A stretch of 6,106 nt of DNA from AC-9 sp051984395 (lineage in GTDB: Bacteria > Actinomycetota > Acidimicrobiia > Acidimicrobiales > AC-9). The notes beneath the pieces are model-generated. The model made no database searches and was not told the origin of the DNA. It worked only from the letters and a program-made list of their open reading frames with translations. Each line of letters begins with the position of its first letter. The stretch's first letter is position 1. The stretch covers positions 1-6,106 of the forward strand of contig JBPYEZ010000145.1 of the NCBI GenBank assembly GCA_051984395.1, in the 5' to 3' direction. Position numbers and translations under genes: made by a program. Shown here piece by piece: positions 5,813 to 6,106 of this stretch.

Positions 5813-5818
5813 TACCGT
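5813..5818 (+). promoter_or_regulatory. Putative -10 element of tRNA-Leu
   Basis: Plus strand GCTACCGTTGTCC contains TACCGT, a TAnnnT match lying 21 nt before the tRNA 5' end, which would leave a short 5' leader for RNase P. No good -35 box is visible. The call rests on position and a loose consensus only. Confidence 0.25.
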
Positions 5819-5839
5819 TGTCCGAGAGGCAGCACGCCA

Positions 5840-5921
5840 GCGGGCGTGGCGGAACAGGTAGACGCGCCGGGTTTAGGTCCCGGTCCCGAGAGGGGTGGGA
5901 GTTCGAGTCTCCCCGCCCGCA
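5840..5921 (+). tRNA. tRNA-Leu (anticodon UAG)
   Basis: 82 nt fold into a class II tRNA. The acceptor stem GCGGGCG (5840-5846) pairs with CGCCCGC (5914-5920), followed by discriminator A at 5921. The D-arm is GCG/CGC with AGGTAGA in the loop. The anticodon stem CCGGG/CCCGG encloses the loop TTTAGGT with anticodon TAG at 5874-5876. A long variable arm of 13 nt (5884-5896) forms a CCC/GGG stem, as expected for leucine. The T-arm is GGGAG-TTCGAGT-CTCCC. CCA is not encoded. It reads CUA and, by wobble, other CUN leucine codons. Confidence 0.97.
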
Positions 5922-5941
5922 CAGTCGCTGGTACGGTCCCG

Positions 5942-6106
5942 GTGGTGGGCAAGGGGAGGATGGCCATCGGTCTCGTGGCCATTGCCATGGTCACCGGGCT
6001 CCTGGCGGGGTGTGGAGGCGCCCGTACGGGACCTCTTCGTATTGGAGTGATGCTGCCCCTGACAGGTCCTGATGCCGTTGGCTTCCAGGCTCCGCTCAGG
6101 TGGGCA
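5942..6106 (+). CDS. ABC transporter substrate-binding lipoprotein, branched-chain amino acid type, N-terminal 55 residues
   Basis: Partial gene cut by the right edge. The N-terminus is a lipoprotein signal: positive residues K4 and R6, a hydrophobic stretch (8-19), and the lipobox LAGC with C24 as the lipidated residue. A short linker is followed by LRIGVMLPLTGPDAVGF (32-48). This is the first strand of type I periplasmic binding proteins (Peripla_BP_6 family; LivJ-like), where I-G-x-x-x-P-L-T-G is the family opening. Expected role: capture of an amino acid, amide or similar solute on the outer face of the membrane for an ABC importer. Start GTG 5942 or the adjacent GTG 5945 is preferred over ATG 5960, because the ATG would remove both positive charges of the signal peptide. 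TACGGT at 5932-5937 could be a -10 box for a leaderless transcript from GTG 5945. The gene begins only 20 nt after the tRNA. Confidence 0.8.
   Translation, partial: MVGKGRMAIGLVAIAMVTGLLAGCGGARTGPLRIGVMLPLTGPDAVGFQAPLRWA

Noticed and set aside
5698..6072. Plus-strand frame of 124 codons through the tRNA
   Set aside because: It runs antisense to clpP and then through the tRNA-Leu gene, and is not in the frame of the lipoprotein.
1..6106. CRISPR array, insertion sequence, attachment site next to the tRNA
   Set aside because: No regularly spaced repeats, transposase frames or terminal inverted repeats were found. No copy of the tRNA 3' end was noticed elsewhere in the window.

Overview
The window looks like a chromosomal segment of a high-GC Gram-positive bacterium, most likely an actinobacterium. 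The evidence is the GC-rich codon use, a ClpP that reads like the actinobacterial ClpP1 type, several starts without a clear Shine-Dalgarno site, and a tRNA gene that does not encode CCA. Any narrower placement (for example Acidimicrobiia) would be a guess.

Layout. Positions 1-4930 hold one tight minus-strand operon of five genes. In transcription order they are: a degenerate SAM-methyltransferase-like protein (3851-4930), a GT4 glycosyltransferase (2658-3854), a SAM methyltransferase (1490-2698), a second, degenerate GT4-like protein (414-1490), and the N-terminal part of a third GT4 enzyme that runs off the left edge (1-414). Every junction overlaps: ATGA, 41 nt, TGATG and TGATG. A gap of 181 nt (4931-5111) carries a likely promoter and a leader with a 7-codon mini-ORF. 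Next come clpP (minus strand, 5112-5753), a divergent tRNA-Leu(UAG) (plus, 5840-5921), and the start of a lipoprotein substrate-binding protein of a branched-chain amino acid type ABC transporter (plus, 5942 to the right edge).

How the genes fit together. The operon is probably part of a cell-surface polysaccharide or glycolipid cluster. The most interesting structure is that it contains two tandem methyltransferase-glycosyltransferase cassettes. The two methyltransferase-like proteins share a helical N-terminal domain, and the two GT4 proteins align over their whole length. The paralogues have decayed in a crossed pattern. In the first cassette the methyltransferase has lost key SAM-binding residues while its GT4 keeps its catalytic motifs. 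In the second cassette the methyltransferase is intact and the GT4 has lost its phosphate-binding Arg and Lys and the first Glu of the EX7E motif. The intact methyltransferase resembles the WbdD-type chain-capping family. This suggests, as inference only, that the degenerate copies act as non-catalytic partners or scaffolds in a capping complex.

A perfect 15-bp inverted repeat lies inside the 3' end of the intact GT4 gene. No mobile elements, CRISPR arrays or integration sites are visible.
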